Positions 53,518 through 61,736 of a stretch of DNA of 64,000 nucleotides are shown piece by piece. The stretch covers positions 1,364,001-1,428,000 of the forward strand of contig NZ_CP014854.1 of NCBI RefSeq assembly GCF_002214365.1, in the 5' to 3' direction. A program made the translations under genes and the position numbers. Source of the stretch: Thermococcus celer Vu 13 = JCM 8558. Lineage in GTDB: Archaea > Methanobacteriota_B > Thermococci > Thermococcales > Thermococcaceae. Within the stretch, counting starts at the first letter, position 1; each line of letters starts with the position of its first letter. The notes beneath the pieces are model-generated. The model made no database searches. It worked only from the letters and a program-made list of their open reading frames with translations, and was not told where the DNA came from.

Positions 53518-54729
53518 TCACCCCATTATCATGAGGAACTTGAATATGGCCGCGCTTATCAAACCCGCGACCGGAACCGTAACGAACCAGGAGATTACTA
53601 TGTCCCTAACGACCTCTTTGTTTATTGCCTTTACTCCCCTTGCAAGGCCTATGCCAATGACCGCTCCGACCACCGTGTGAGTCGTCGAGATCGGCAGGCC
53701 CATCCAGCTGGCGACGAGGACAACTGTCGCCGCCGAGAAATCGATGGTGAACCCACGCGTGTTGGTCAGCTCGGTTATCCTCTTTCCGACGGTCTCCATG
53801 ACCCTGTATCCGTACGTTGCGACGCCAATCGCTATTCCCAGACCGCCGAGGGCGAGAATCCACCTCGGAACCGGAACCTTCATCCCGCTCAGTCCCATCG
53901 TTGCCACCGCGTAGACCGCAGCAACCGGGCCTATGGCGTTGGCGACGTCGTTGGCGCCGTGAGCTAAGGCCACGTAGCCCGAGGTAACGACCTGGACCTT
54001 TCGGAATATGGACTCAACGCCGATGAAGGGGTCGCTGCTCGGGAAGCGGAGCCTCAGGAGGAAGTAGGTTACGAAGAACACCACCAGGCCTGTGGGGATG
54101 CCGTACGTCATAACGCCTGTTCTGAGGCTCTTTCCGTGGAGAACCTTTATGTAGAACATGGTTCCTATGACCACGAAGGCCAGCCCTATCCAGAAGGGGG
54201 ACCAGAGCCGGGCGCTCCTCACTGGGTCTCTCCTCTCGAAGATGCTCTTGGTTAAAGCCTTGAACACGAAGTAGGCCATTATGGCGCCGACTATCGGCGA
54301 GAGAATCCAGCTGAGGACCACCTGCGTCATCTTACCCCAGTTGACTATGGCGGTTCCGGCGTAGACCATTCCGTAGCCCGCTATTCCGCCCACGATGGAA
54401 TGTGTGGTCGAGACCGGCAGGCCGAACTTCGTGGCGATTATCAGCCATATCGTGGCCGCGAGCAGGGCCGCTACCGAGCCGTAGACGAGAACGTTCGGGT
54501 CCTTTATCATGGTCGGGTCGAGGATGCCCTTCCTTATCGTCTCGGTGACGCTCTTTCCGAAGAAGTACGCACCCGTGAACTCAAGGAGGCCGGCTATCAC
54601 GACGGCCTGCTTCGGTGTTATCGCCCTCGCTCCAACGGCGGTGCTCATGGAATTCGCCGCGTCGTTCGCACCTATCGCCCATGCCATAGCAAATCCAAGG
54701 ATTATCGTAATGAGGAGCCACATCTCCAT
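53518..54729 (-). CDS. PiT-family inorganic phosphate transporter
   Basis: A 403-residue membrane protein with about 10-11 helices, which imports phosphate with a cation. The PiT internal duplication is clear: GANDAANSMSTAVGARAI near the N-terminus and AHGANDVANAIGPVAAVY in the second half, each followed by a GLPVSTTHS or GLPISTTHT motif. GGTGGT sits 3 bases before the ATG. Three copies of a TATAGCCA-type box lie just upstream, which suggests a dedicated regulator. It forms an operon with the DUF47 gene. Confidence 0.93.
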   Translation of the reverse strand: MEMWLLITIILGFAMAWAIGANDAANSMSTAVGARAITPKQAVVIAGLLEFTGAYFFGKSVTETIRKGILDPTMIKDPNVLVYGSVAALLAATIWLIIATKFGLPVSTTHSIVGGIAGYGMVYAGTAIVNWGKMTQVVLSWILSPIVGAIMAYFVFKALTKSIFERRDPVRSARLWSPFWIGLAFVVIGTMFYIKVLHGKSLRTGVMTYGIPTGLVVFFVTYFLLRLRFPSSDPFIGVESIFRKVQVVTSGYVALAHGANDVANAIGPVAAVYAVATMGLSGMKVPVPRWILALGGLGIAIGVATYGYRVMETVGKRITELTNTRGFTIDFSAATVVLVASWMGLPISTTHTVVGAVIGIGLARGVKAINKEVVRDIVISWFVTVPVAGLISAAIFKFLMIMG

Positions 54730-54753
54730 GGTACCACCGAACGGGCCTAAATT

Positions 54754-54813
54754 TGGCTATATAAATATTTTATCGCAATAGAATATAGCCAACTACCGTG
54801 AGCTATATAGCCA
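54754..54813 (-). promoter_or_regulatory. PiT promoter with three TATAGCCA boxes
   Basis: TGGCTATATA (54754-54763), ATATAGCCA (54783-54791) and TATATAGCCA (54804-54813) repeat the same word, the first inverted to the others. The last lies in a perfect palindrome GCTATATAGC (54802-54811). The block sits immediately upstream of the phosphate transporter ATG and covers its TATA-like DNA, as an operator would. Confidence 0.55.
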
Positions 54814-54841
54814 TAAATAGAATAGAGGGAAATCGGGAAAG

Positions 54842-56476
54842 TCAGGGTTCGACCTTGATGGGTTCCACGGTTACGCTCCCTGAAGAACCCATGCCGAGCC
54901 TGACGTAGTGGTAGAAGCCGCCCTCGTCGGGCCTGGCGTAGAGTGGCGCCCCACCCCCGCCGGTGACTATGAGGTGAACGCCGTCCACCGTCCCGTTCCA
55001 GAATATGTGGATGTGGCTGAAGATCCCGAAGGCGTTGTACTCCTTCATGAGCTCGAGGAGCCTCTTGCCGTCCCTGGAGTTCATGCTGTGGTCTCCGTTC
55101 GGCCTCGGATCGACAGGTGGGGTGTGCATTATTATAACCGGCCTCTTTCCAGTTGCCTTTGCCCTCTCAAGCTGGTCCTTGAGCCAGCTCCACTGCCCGT
55201 CGCTCAGCCCGTAGTCGTGCTCCACGTTGTCCATGAAGATGTAGTAGTAATCCCCGAGGGCGAATGAGTAGTCCATCGGGCCGAAGAACCTGTGGTAGAC
55301 GTTTATGCCCTCACCGCGGTACTCGTGGTTTCCGACGGAGATGAAGATCGGCTTGTCCCACTTCCATTCCTTCAACAACTCGCTCCACTCATCGACCCTT
55401 CCCGAGTAAACGAGATCCCCGCCGTCTATTACGAAGACACCCTTATCGGCGTTTATGGCGTCCCTGATCTTTAAGAACACGGGCGGGACCTCTTTACCAC
55501 CGTCGGGCCTGTGGTCGCCTAAGGCGAGGACCGTGTAGTCCCCAACGTCCTTCGGGGTTACGCCGAATGAGGACTTAGAGGTCGTGAGCCTGACCCATGT
55601 ATCCCCGGTTTCGGCCCCGGCTGGAAGGTTCAGCACCGAGGGGTTGGTGTTCTCGATGACGTAGGTGAGCGTGGCCCCGTTGGGGTTCTTAATCTCAACG
55701 CTCACGTTGAAGCCGAGGGCGTGGATGTAAACCGTGGAACCGTTGACGAGCCTGATGAACCCGCCCTTAACCGTGACGTTCTCGCCGTCGACGACGCGCC
55801 AGTAGTAAACGAAGGGTTCAAGGGTTTTAAATGAGGCCAGATACCAGTCCTCGCCCTTATCCTGGATTCCGTTCCAGTTGTTGTCCCCTATGACCTTGAT
55901 GAGAACACCCTCGAACTCGCCGCTCCTGACGACGTCGTCGACCTTTACCTTTTTGCCCTTCTTCAGCTCCATCGCGTACTCGAGAGCGGCGCCGACACCG
56001 GCCCTTCCCGTCCCCGTGAAGACGAGGTAGGCCTTCCCGCCCTCGTTGAACGCCGCGAAGACGCCCTTATCCTCTCCAACGAACTTGAGGCCGAGCTTGT
56101 AGGCTATGTAGCCGAAGTAGTCGTTGACCGTTATGAGGATGGGCTTCCCCCTGAGGATCGGCCGGGCGTCCTTCGGCGAGAGTATCGCTATCCCGCCGTC
56201 GTACTGGCTCGCGGGGAGGACCCTGGCGTTCGGGAAGTAGTGCTTCGCGAGGTCTTCGTACCCTTCGCTTGCATAGACCGTGGAAGCGTTTGCCAGCCTG
56301 TACCAGTTCGAGAGAACCTCTCCATTCCCGTACGCGCTGAAGTCGATGCCGCCGGATTTGGTCGGGGTTCCAGTGGCCGAGGGAGACGTCGAAGCCGTTT
56401 TCCCGCCTGAACCCACGCACCCTGCCGCCAGGACGATAAGCACCAGCAGGAACAGAGAGATAGCTTTCTTCTTCAT
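54842..56476 (-). CDS. Lipoprotein metallophosphoesterase
   Basis: A 544-residue exported enzyme. The N-terminus is a lipoprotein signal, MKKKAISLF then VLAAGCVGSG, with the lipobox Cys at about residue 20. A large unique region and a beta domain follow to about 335. The C-terminal calcineurin-like phosphoesterase has GDHRPDG (D-x-H variant), GGDLVYSGR, GNHEYRG, MHTPPVDP and FSHIHIF, the full five-motif dimetal site. It probably acts on phosphate esters outside the cell, which fits its place upstream of the PiT transporter. GGTG precedes ATG 56476. The frame opens at 56530 but that N-terminus lacks sense. Confidence 0.85.
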   Translation of the reverse strand: MKKKAISLFLLVLIVLAAGCVGSGGKTASTSPSATGTPTKSGGIDFSAYGNGEVLSNWYRLANASTVYASEGYEDLAKHYFPNARVLPASQYDGGIAILSPKDARPILRGKPILITVNDYFGYIAYKLGLKFVGEDKGVFAAFNEGGKAYLVFTGTGRAGVGAALEYAMELKKGKKVKVDDVVRSGEFEGVLIKVIGDNNWNGIQDKGEDWYLASFKTLEPFVYYWRVVDGENVTVKGGFIRLVNGSTVYIHALGFNVSVEIKNPNGATLTYVIENTNPSVLNLPAGAETGDTWVRLTTSKSSFGVTPKDVGDYTVLALGDHRPDGGKEVPPVFLKIRDAINADKGVFVIDGGDLVYSGRVDEWSELLKEWKWDKPIFISVGNHEYRGEGINVYHRFFGPMDYSFALGDYYYIFMDNVEHDYGLSDGQWSWLKDQLERAKATGKRPVIIMHTPPVDPRPNGDHSMNSRDGKRLLELMKEYNAFGIFSHIHIFWNGTVDGVHLIVTGGGGAPLYARPDEGGFYHYVRLGMGSSGSVTVEPIKVEP

Positions 56477-56579
56477 GCCGTTCACCGGATGTGGGTCGGT
56501 TGAAATTCTTAAATTCCTTTTGGGCCACACGACTCGGCAGGTTTAAATAACTCTACGCCGAAAGTCCTTCGGTGATACC

Positions 56580-56936
56580 ATGTTCGTCGGGCACTACAAG
56601 GACGTTCCCGAGAAGGACACGGGTTTTGAGGGCGTCACCATAAGGTGGCTCGTCTCCCCGAGGCTCGGGGCGAAGAACTACGCGATGCGCTACTTCGTTC
56701 TCAGGGAGGGCGCGGAGATACCCATCCACCACCACGACTGGGAACACGAGATATTCATCGTAAAGGGCGAGGGGATAATAACCAACGGGGAGGAGGAACA
56801 CCACGTCAAAGCTGGTAACTTCCTCTACGTCCCGCCCAACGAGCCCCACGGCTACAAGGCCCTGAGCGAGACCTTCGAGTTCCTCTGCATAATCCCGGCG
56901 AAGAAGGAGGCGATCCCGGAGGAGGAGTGGGCCTAA
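56580..56936 (+). CDS. Small cupin-domain protein
   Basis: A 118-residue single cupin barrel. The metal-binding motif IPIHHHDWEHEIFIVKGEG (about residues 48-66) has three His and a Glu in the classical G(X)5HXH(X)3-4E(X)6G arrangement, and the second motif PPNEPHGYK supplies the last His. The small size resembles mannose-6-phosphate isomerase-like or dioxygenase-like cupins, but the reaction is unknown. GGTGATACC precedes the ATG, and the TATA box TTTAAATAAC lies at about 56541. It converges on the signal peptidase gene with a 4-base overlap. Confidence 0.85.
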   Translation: MFVGHYKDVPEKDTGFEGVTIRWLVSPRLGAKNYAMRYFVLREGAEIPIHHHDWEHEIFIVKGEGIITNGEEEHHVKAGNFLYVPPNEPHGYKALSETFEFLCIIPAKKEAIPEEEWA

Positions 56937-57505
56937 CGGCGTTTGTGATGGTGGACTTTTATTTTCTTTCTCCTGCGGGTTATGAGATCGGCTTTTCTTG
57001 ACTTCAGGCGTATCGGCTCTTCCTCGAGCAGAAGCCACGCCAGTTCGTAGGCGAGGGAGGCTATGACCAGCAGAAAGAGGCCCAGGACTATCAGGGGGGT
57101 GTAGTGCCAGACGACGCCGGCTTTTGGAATGACGAGGAGGGGTTCGCCGATGGCCTGATCGGGATAGACCCGCCACGGATCGGTGTAGTTCCGGTTGTCC
57201 CCTTTCGTAACGTAGTAGATCCTCCCGTCCGGGTCGGTTTTCACCTCAACGACCCTGTGGAGGATGCGGTACGTGGAGTTCCCAATCTCGACGCGGAATA
57301 GAAGGACGTCCCCAACCCGGATATCATCGCGGGAAACCGGCTTGGTTATCACGAGGTCGTTGGGGTTTATGTGGGGTTCCATGGAGTCGGTCAGGATAAC
57401 GACGTACTGAAAGCCGAAGACGAACCTGAGGACGACTATCAGGACGACGAGGGAGAAGAAAAGGTACGTCAAAATGGAAAGGATGTCACGGCGCCTGGCA
57501 TTCAT
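56933..57505 (-). CDS. Signal peptidase I (Sec11-like), second copy
   Basis: A 190-residue membrane protease with one helix at each end (about residues 10-30 and 137-158). LTDSMEPHINPND has the nucleophile Ser, YRILHRVVEV the catalytic His and VTKGDNRNYTDP the Asp. The C-terminal membrane helix and long basic tail (RRRKKIKVHHHKRR) are absent from the copy at 39808, so this is probably a specialised enzyme. A remnant of a secreted protein gene lies just upstream, perhaps its former dedicated substrate. Confidence 0.85.
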   Translation of the reverse strand: MNARRRDILSILTYLFFSLVVLIVVLRFVFGFQYVVILTDSMEPHINPNDLVITKPVSRDDIRVGDVLLFRVEIGNSTYRILHRVVEVKTDPDGRIYYVTKGDNRNYTDPWRVYPDQAIGEPLLVIPKAGVVWHYTPLIVLGLFLLVIASLAYELAWLLLEEEPIRLKSRKADLITRRRKKIKVHHHKRR

Positions 57506-57523
57506 TCAGGGCCTCCCACCGGA

Positions 57524-57637
57524 TTAGCCACCCTGGTAGACCACGTAAACTGTGTCAAAGCTACCGAGGTCAACCGGTGAGCTAAAGGTTATGGTGTACG
57601 TACCGGAACCATCGAGGGTTACTACCGGAGACGGTGA
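57524..57637 (-). pseudogene. C-terminal remnant of a secreted protein gene
   Basis: On the minus strand a frame reads SPSPVVTLDGSGTYTITFSS, then PVDLGSFDTVYVVYQGG, and ends in TAA at 57524-57526. It is bounded upstream by TGA at 57638-57640 and has no start codon. The text has the beta-strand style of exported Thermococcales proteins. It ends 18 bases before the signal peptidase ATG, as if it once preceded that gene in an operon. Only about 37 codons survive. Confidence 0.45.
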
Positions 57638-57669
57638 TCATTGTTAGAAAAAATCCAGCATCTTGAAAT

Positions 57670-58944
57670 TTAGATAAGAGTTCCTCTAAGATAGGTCGAG
57701 CCGGCCCAGTCAACGCGGGCCCTCAGGAACTCGCCTGCTTCGCCGGAGTCAAGGATTATCTCCTTGTAGTTGAAGGTTCTCCCTTCGGTTCCCCCTTTCT
57801 CTCCGGCGCCGTGGACGAGAACCTCAACCTCCCTTCCGAGGTATCCCCTGTTTATCTCGTGGGCTATCCGGAGCCTGAGCCTGTGGAGGGCCCTCGAGCG
57901 TTCCTTGACCTTCCAGCCCGGCAGTTGCTTCCACCTCGCCGCCACAGTCCCCGGCCTCGGCGAATAGCGGGAGACGTTTACCTTGTCCGGCCTGATCCGC
58001 TTCACCAGCTCAACCGTGTTCTCGAAGGCCCCGTCGTCCTCGCCCGGGAAGCCCACTATGACGTCCGTGTTGAGGTTTAGATCCCGGATTTTTCGCCGAA
58101 ACGCCCGGACTATCTCCTCGAACTCCTCGACCGTGTAACCCCGCCCCATCCTCCTGAGGACCTCGTTGTCGCCGCTCTGGACCGGAAGGTGGAGGAACTT
58201 ATAGACCTTCCCGTCGAGGTAGGCGTCGATGAGTCCGTCCAGTATCTTCATCGCGTGGTTGGGGTTCATCATGCCCACCCTGACCCTGAACTCACCCTCT
58301 ATGGCGGTTATCTCGTCGAGGAGCTCCGCGAGGTTCGTCCCTATGTCGAAGCCGTAACAGCCCGTGTCCTCGCTCGAGAGCTGTATCTCCCTGTAACCCC
58401 TCGCCAGGGCTTCCTTCACCCATTTGACGATAAGTTCGGGTCTGTAGCTCTTGAGAACGCCCCTCGCAAAGCGGGTCGCGCAGTAGGTGCACCCGTTGAG
58501 ACACCCTTCGCCTATAGGAATCACGAAGGCGACTCCCCCCTTCCAGAGGCGGGGAAGCTCGAGCTTGTCCGGGTTCCTCTCGCGCCATCCCTCGAGGCTC
58601 ACGAGCCTTCCACCGCCCTCGGCGACGCTTATCGCCTCGGCTATCCTGTCGATGCTCTTAACCCCCAGGATTCCGGAAACGCGGGGATCTATGGCATCGG
58701 GATTAACGTGGGGGAGGCAACCCGTGGCGATTACCCTCTTGCCGGCATCGATGAGTTCCCTTATCCTCCTGCTCATGTGCCTCTCCGTGGGGTCCTTAAC
58801 CGCGCAGGTGTTCACCACGACGTAATCCGCGCTTTCCGGGCTTTCCACGAGCTCGTAACCCGCTCTAACCAGGAGCTCCTCCATCATCTCGGCATCTGCC
58901 CTGTTCCTCGTGCACCCGTAGGTCTCGACGTGAACCTTCGTCAT
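57670..58944 (-). CDS. tRNA t6A37 methylthiotransferase (MtaB-type)
   Basis: This radical-SAM enzyme converts t6A37 to ms2t6A37 in tRNA. The N-terminal UPF0004 domain has Cys in YGCTRN, NTCAVKD and ATGCLPH for one Fe-S cluster. The radical SAM motif CLNGCTYC lies at about residues 148-155. The C-terminal TRAM domain starts at GYLGREVEVLVHG. At 424 residues it fits the archaeal/eukaryotic e-MtaB group. Its t6A substrate is made by KEOPS, whose kae1 is at 11039. It is a single-gene unit with TTTTTAAACT upstream as the TATA box. Confidence 0.9.
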   Translation of the reverse strand: MTKVHVETYGCTRNRADAEMMEELLVRAGYELVESPESADYVVVNTCAVKDPTERHMSRRIRELIDAGKRVIATGCLPHVNPDAIDPRVSGILGVKSIDRIAEAISVAEGGGRLVSLEGWRERNPDKLELPRLWKGGVAFVIPIGEGCLNGCTYCATRFARGVLKSYRPELIVKWVKEALARGYREIQLSSEDTGCYGFDIGTNLAELLDEITAIEGEFRVRVGMMNPNHAMKILDGLIDAYLDGKVYKFLHLPVQSGDNEVLRRMGRGYTVEEFEEIVRAFRRKIRDLNLNTDVIVGFPGEDDGAFENTVELVKRIRPDKVNVSRYSPRPGTVAARWKQLPGWKVKERSRALHRLRLRIAHEINRGYLGREVEVLVHGAGEKGGTEGRTFNYKEIILDSGEAGEFLRARVDWAGSTYLRGTLI

Positions 58945-59030
58945 CGGTGCAGGGGTTTTTTTGGGAGTTTAAAAAGGATGCCCTCCCGATAAAAACGCGT
59001 TGGGTAAGAAGAATAGAAGAGGGAAGGAAA

Positions 59031-59246
59031 TCACTCGATGACTTCCGCGAAAGCGAACTTCCTCTTGACCGAGTTGATGACGATTTCAACCTCGTCGCCG
59101 ACCTGTGTGTTCGGGACGAAGATAACAAAGCCCTTAATCTTGGCTATACCATCGCCACCCTTTCCAAGGCTCTCGATCCTAACCCTGTACCTTTCTCCAA
59201 CCTTAACGGGGGCCTCGTAGCCACCGCCAAATCCATCTCCGTACAT
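59031..59246 (-). CDS. Stand-alone TRAM domain protein
   Basis: A 71-residue RNA-binding protein that is almost only a TRAM domain: [25 protein letters not shown], given here as the VGERY and GKGGDGIAK positions (about residues 16 and 28), then [12 protein letters not shown] and [11 protein letters not shown]. Small TRAM proteins in archaea are abundant and act as RNA chaperones. The frame continues upstream to 59399, but that start would precede the TATA box at 59326-59334. ATG 59246 with GGTG upstream is chosen, giving a leader of about 55 bases. Confidence 0.85.
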   Translation of the reverse strand: MYGDGFGGGYEAPVKVGERYRVRIESLGKGGDGIAKIKGFVIFVPNTQVGDEVEIVINSVKRKFAFAEVIE

Positions 59247-59325
59247 ATCCAACACCAACTCTTTCAGTTCTGGAACTCCCTCGAAAGACTCCGAGAAGAG
59301 TCCCGATGATGGGTCATCCCCCGGG

Positions 59326-59334
59326 TATATAAAG
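59326..59334 (-). promoter_or_regulatory. TATA box of the TRAM gene
   Basis: On the minus strand CTTTATATA is a strong TATA box. Transcription should begin near 59300, well inside the longer possible reading frame, which fixes the downstream start. Confidence 0.6.
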
Positions 59335-59399
59335 CTTTGGGTGAGTTTCTCACCATCGCGGTCATCAAGAGCCCATTCCGGTCCATATAAGTCCACCAA

Positions 59400-59606
59400 C
59401 GGAACGCAGAGTCCAGCGACTTTTTCACATCCGACTCTAATAGTCCGACCGGGTGTTTAACCTTTGGTTAAAAACGAGGGGTTATAGACCTTTATTTCAA
59501 ATTCTAAGCTTCAAAAAACCCTTTTAAAACGAATACCGAAATTCTAATTGAGAATTAACGAAACATGGGGATATAACACCTTATCGGGTGAGCGGGGGGA
59601 TGAACC
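59400..59606 (+). promoter_or_regulatory. mbh operon control region with SurR-type site
   Basis: This gene-free region precedes the hydrogenase operon. At 59467-59483 stands GTTAAAAACGAGGGGTT, a perfect match to the extended SurR pattern GTTn3AACn5GTT. SurR is the Thermococcales redox-sensitive regulator that activates hydrogenase genes when sulfur is absent. An inverted repeat TTTAACC-TTT-GGTTAAA (59456-59472) overlaps it. A TATA candidate TTTTAAAA lies at 59522-59529, giving a leader of about 50 bases to the GTG at 59607. The arrangement, activator site upstream of TATA, fits activation. Confidence 0.7.
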
Positions 59607-60107
59607 GTGCGTTTCATTGCTGCATTTGTTTGGTCATTAATACTCTGGTTGGTGCTCACGGCGGGCAGTAGGGGGTTACTCTGGAGCACGGAAGAGCTCG
59701 TTGCCGGGGTAATCTTCTCGGCGGTGGTGGCGTTCGCCACGAGGGACGTGATAGGGGAGAGGGCATCCCGCTTCCTTAACCCCGTTAAATGGGTGGGCTT
59801 TGCCGTCTACGCCATCGGCCCGCTCTTCTGGGGCATGGTGAAGGCCAACTTCGACGTTGCCTACCGCGTCATCACGGGCAGGATAAAGCCCGGAATCGTC
59901 CGGGTCCCGGTTGACCTCGAGAACGACGCCCAGTACACCATAATGAGCAACTCCATAACGCTGACGCCCGGAACCCTCACGATAGACGCGTGCCCCGATG
60001 AGAAGGCCCTCTACGTCCACTGGATAAACGTGACGGAGAGGGAGCCGGAGAGCTCTGAAGTCGTGGCCGGCCCATTTGAGAAGTGGGCGAGGAGGCTGGG
60101 AAGATGA
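59607..60107 (+). CDS. mbhA: Membrane-bound hydrogenase subunit MbhA (MrpE-like)
   Basis: First gene of the operon for the H2-evolving, ion-pumping membrane hydrogenase. The 166-residue protein is MrpE-like: two or so N-terminal helices, then the conserved NDAQYTIMSNSITLTPGT segment (about residues 109-126) and a C-terminal cytoplasmic domain with YVHWINV. It is part of the Na+/H+ antiporter-like module. The start is GTG with GGGGGG upstream; the ATG just before it is out of frame. It overlaps mbhB by 4 bases. Confidence 0.85.
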   Translation: MRFIAAFVWSLILWLVLTAGSRGLLWSTEELVAGVIFSAVVAFATRDVIGERASRFLNPVKWVGFAVYAIGPLFWGMVKANFDVAYRVITGRIKPGIVRVPVDLENDAQYTIMSNSITLTPGTLTIDACPDEKALYVHWINVTEREPESSEVVAGPFEKWARRLGR

Positions 60108-60367
60108 TAGCGCCTGAGTTCCTCTACGCGGTCGTCGTAGTCATGATAGCGGCCTTTCTATCGCTCCTCAGGGTGTTCTTGGGCCCGAGCGTGCCGGACA
60201 GGGTCGTTGGAGTTGACACCCTCAACACGCTAATCGTCGCGGGGATGGTACTCCTCGGCGCCGCCTACGACAGGACGATATACATCGACGTAGCCATCGT
60301 CTACGCCCTTCTGAGCTACGTGGGGACCCTCGCCATAGCCAGGTACCTCCAGGGGGGATTGGAATGA
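60104..60367 (+). CDS. mbhB: Membrane-bound hydrogenase subunit MbhB (MrpF-like)
   Basis: An 87-residue membrane protein with three helices. LGPSVPDRVVGVDTLNT (about residues 25-41) is the MrpF signature. It belongs to the ion-translocating part of the complex. Its ATG overlaps the mbhA stop (ATGA). The longer frame from 60083 lies inside mbhA and is rejected. Confidence 0.85.
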   Translation: MIAPEFLYAVVVVMIAAFLSLLRVFLGPSVPDRVVGVDTLNTLIVAGMVLLGAAYDRTIYIDVAIVYALLSYVGTLAIARYLQGGLE

Positions 60368-60732
60368 ACGCGGTGACCTACGTAATCTACGCGTTTCTCA
60401 CGGTAAGCGTGTCCTTCAACCTGCTCGGCGGTTTCGCCCTCCACAGGTTCCCCGACGTCTACACGAGACTCCACGGGGCGACCAAGTGCACCACCTTCGG
60501 AACGATATTCGCGGTTCTGGCGGTGGTCGTCCACGCGGCTTATCGGCTCCACCTAACCGGGGACCCCAAGTACCTCGGGATGGCACTCCACAGCCTCGTC
60601 GCCCTGATAGCCCTCCTCCTGACGAACCCGACGGGGGCGCACGCGATAGCCAAGGCGGCATACCTGAGCGGCTACAGGCCGGCCAAAGCCGTCATCGACG
60701 CCTACGGGGAGAAGGTGGGTGGTGCGGAATGA
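60364..60732 (+). CDS. mbhC: Membrane-bound hydrogenase subunit MbhC (MrpG-like)
   Basis: A 122-residue protein with three helices. RFPDVYTRLHGATKCTTFGT (about residues 22-41) is the conserved MrpG loop and TNPTGAHAIAKAAYLSG follows. With MbhA and MbhB it forms the small-subunit side of the sodium/proton antiporter module. It overlaps both neighbours by 4 bases. Confidence 0.85.
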   Translation: MNAVTYVIYAFLTVSVSFNLLGGFALHRFPDVYTRLHGATKCTTFGTIFAVLAVVVHAAYRLHLTGDPKYLGMALHSLVALIALLLTNPTGAHAIAKAAYLSGYRPAKAVIDAYGEKVGGAE

Positions 60733-60995
60733 ACGCCCTCTCACTCGACATGGCGGTACAGTTCGGGATACTCCTCGGCATTCTCGTGGCGGCGTACATC
60801 ACGATAACCATGCGTGACCTCCTCAGCGCGGCCATAGCGTCCGCGGCTATGAGCCTGCTCCTCAGCCTGGAGTTCTACATGCTCCACGCCCCCGATGTGG
60901 CGATAGCCGAGGCCGCAGTCGGGGCGGGCGTCGTCACGGCCGTTGTCGTCTATGGAATCGCAAAAACAGAGAGATGGGAGCGTGAGGGACCATGA
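60729..60995 (+). CDS. mbhD: Membrane-bound hydrogenase subunit MbhD (DUF4040)
   Basis: An 88-residue protein of two to three helices. The DUF4040 core SAAMSLLLSLEFYMLHAPDVAI and AEAAVGAGVVTAVVVYGI corresponds to part of the C-terminal region of bacterial MrpA. The charged YMLHAPDVAIAEA stretch is the probable ion path. Its ATG overlaps the mbhC stop (ATGA); a longer frame from 60486 crosses mbhC and is not real. Confidence 0.85.
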   Translation: MNALSLDMAVQFGILLGILVAAYITITMRDLLSAAIASAAMSLLLSLEFYMLHAPDVAIAEAAVGAGVVTAVVVYGIAKTERWEREGP

Positions 60996-61291
60996 AGCGA
61001 ACCCTTGGTGCCCTATCACTGCTGTTCCTCCTGGGGGTGCTCCTCACCGTTGCGAGCCCCTCAAACGGGGTGAAGTTCGGCCCCGGCGGGAGCGAGTGGA
61101 CGAAGTACCGCTACACCGACGAGTACTACATCGAGCACGGCGTCGAGGAAGTGGGGGGGACGAACATAGTCACGGACATAGTGTTCGACTACCGCGGCTA
61201 CGACACCCTCGGGGAGGCTACCGTTCTCTTCACCGCGATAGCCGGAGCCGTCGCGCTCCTCAGGCCCTGGAGGAGGGATGGGGATGAGTAG
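60992..61291 (+). CDS. mbhE: Membrane-bound hydrogenase subunit MbhE
   Basis: A 99-residue protein with a helix at each end (about residues 5-22 and 73-91) and an outer loop between. YIEHGVEEVGGTNIVTDIVFDYRGYDTLGE, indicated by its TNIVTDI and FDYRGYDT parts, is the conserved MbhE/MrpA-C-terminal-type motif. It belongs to the membrane arm of the hydrogenase. It overlaps mbhD by 4 bases and mbhF by 8. Confidence 0.82.
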   Translation: MKRTLGALSLLFLLGVLLTVASPSNGVKFGPGGSEWTKYRYTDEYYIEHGVEEVGGTNIVTDIVFDYRGYDTLGEATVLFTAIAGAVALLRPWRRDGDE

Positions 61292-61736
61292 CGAGCGCGG
61301 GATGAGCCTCATAGTCAAAACCACCGCGAGGGCGACGATTCCGCTCATAGGTATATTCGGCGCCTACGTGGTCTCGCACGGTCACCTAACGCCGGGAGGA
61401 GGCTTCCAGGGGGGCGCTACCATAGCCGGGGCTGGAATACTGTTCCTCATAGCCTTCGGCTTCGGTGAGATGGAAAAACGCTACAGCCATGGCCTCTACT
61501 CGGCCCTCGAAGGCCTGGGCGGGCTGGCTTTCCTCGGGGCGGCCATGCTCGGCCTCGGCGTGGCGTTCTTCTACAACACCCTCTGGCACAACGGGCCCCT
61601 CTTCAACGGCCGGCCGGGGACGCTGCTTTCCGCCGGTTACCTGCCGATAATGAACCTCGCCGTTGGATTGAAGGTCTTCACGGGGCTGGTCAGCGCGATG
61701 GTGGCCATAGCCGCCTACAGGAGGTGGGGCGAATGA
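61284..61736 (+). CDS. mbhF: Membrane-bound hydrogenase subunit MbhF (MrpB-like)
   Basis: A 150-residue membrane protein with four helices. GHLTPGGGFQGGATIAGAG (about residues 35-53) is the MrpB signature loop. It is part of the antiporter module. GGAGGGATGG lies before ATG 61284, which overlaps the end of mbhE. An in-frame ATG at 61278 is less well placed. Confidence 0.85.
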   Translation: MSSERGMSLIVKTTARATIPLIGIFGAYVVSHGHLTPGGGFQGGATIAGAGILFLIAFGFGEMEKRYSHGLYSALEGLGGLAFLGAAMLGLGVAFFYNTLWHNGPLFNGRPGTLLSAGYLPIMNLAVGLKVFTGLVSAMVAIAAYRRWGE

